In this document: piece by piece, positions 5,608 to 5,608 of the stretch
How the letters are laid out: the number at the start of each line of letters is the position of its first letter
How positions within the stretch are numbered: position 1 is the first letter of the stretch
Source of the DNA: JAUWQU01 sp964605095
GTDB taxonomy: Bacteria; Planctomycetota; Phycisphaerae; SM23-33
NCBI GenBank assembly: GCA_964605095.1
Contig: CAZSBS010000289.1
Location: 1-5,608 of the forward strand
Reading direction: 5' to 3'
Length of the DNA: 5,608 nucleotides
Notes under the pieces: generated by a model
Databases searched by the model: none
What the model was told of the DNA's origin: nothing
What the model saw: only the letters and a program-made list of their open reading frames with translations
Position numbers and translations under genes: made by a program

Positions 5608-5608
5608 C

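Overview
The window is high-GC bacterial DNA carrying three complete genes and the edges of two more transcription units. Several traits together suggest a member of the Planctomycetes or another PVC-group lineage. These are the high GC, a Tat-exported sugar-isomerase-like protein, an RND exporter of the COG1033 type, and an AraC regulator fused to a periplasmic-binding-like sensor (the XylR architecture). This is inference from protein style; no rRNA or marker gene is present to confirm it.

Layout. Positions 1-167 are a non-coding leader with a candidate promoter and an inverted repeat. Positions 168-1733 (+) encode a 521-residue protein with a twin-arginine signal and a C-terminal domain resembling the L-fucose/L-arabinose isomerase superfamily. 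Six bases later, 1740-4061 (+) encodes a 773-residue, 12-helix RND/MMPL-type transporter. The two are almost certainly one operon, because the second gene's Shine-Dalgarno lies inside the end of the first. A 50-base convergent gap (4062-4111) with hairpin potential follows. Positions 4112-5335 (-) encode a 407-residue XylR-like regulator. Positions 5336-5608 are a lower-GC intergenic region. It holds a good sigma70-like promoter for the regulator, two small inverted repeats, a second promoter facing right, and a foldable leader ending in two Shine-Dalgarno-like repeats. A further gene therefore probably starts at or just beyond the right edge.

How they may work together (inference). The regulator's sensor domain probably binds a sugar or sugar-like ligand. 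It may control the unseen gene to the right, the isomerase-like/RND operon to the left, or both. The operon pairs a predicted extracytoplasmic isomerase-fold protein with a proton-driven envelope transporter. This is an unusual pairing with no pathway I can name, and it is the most interesting content of the window. No tRNA, rRNA, CRISPR array, insertion sequence or attachment site was seen.
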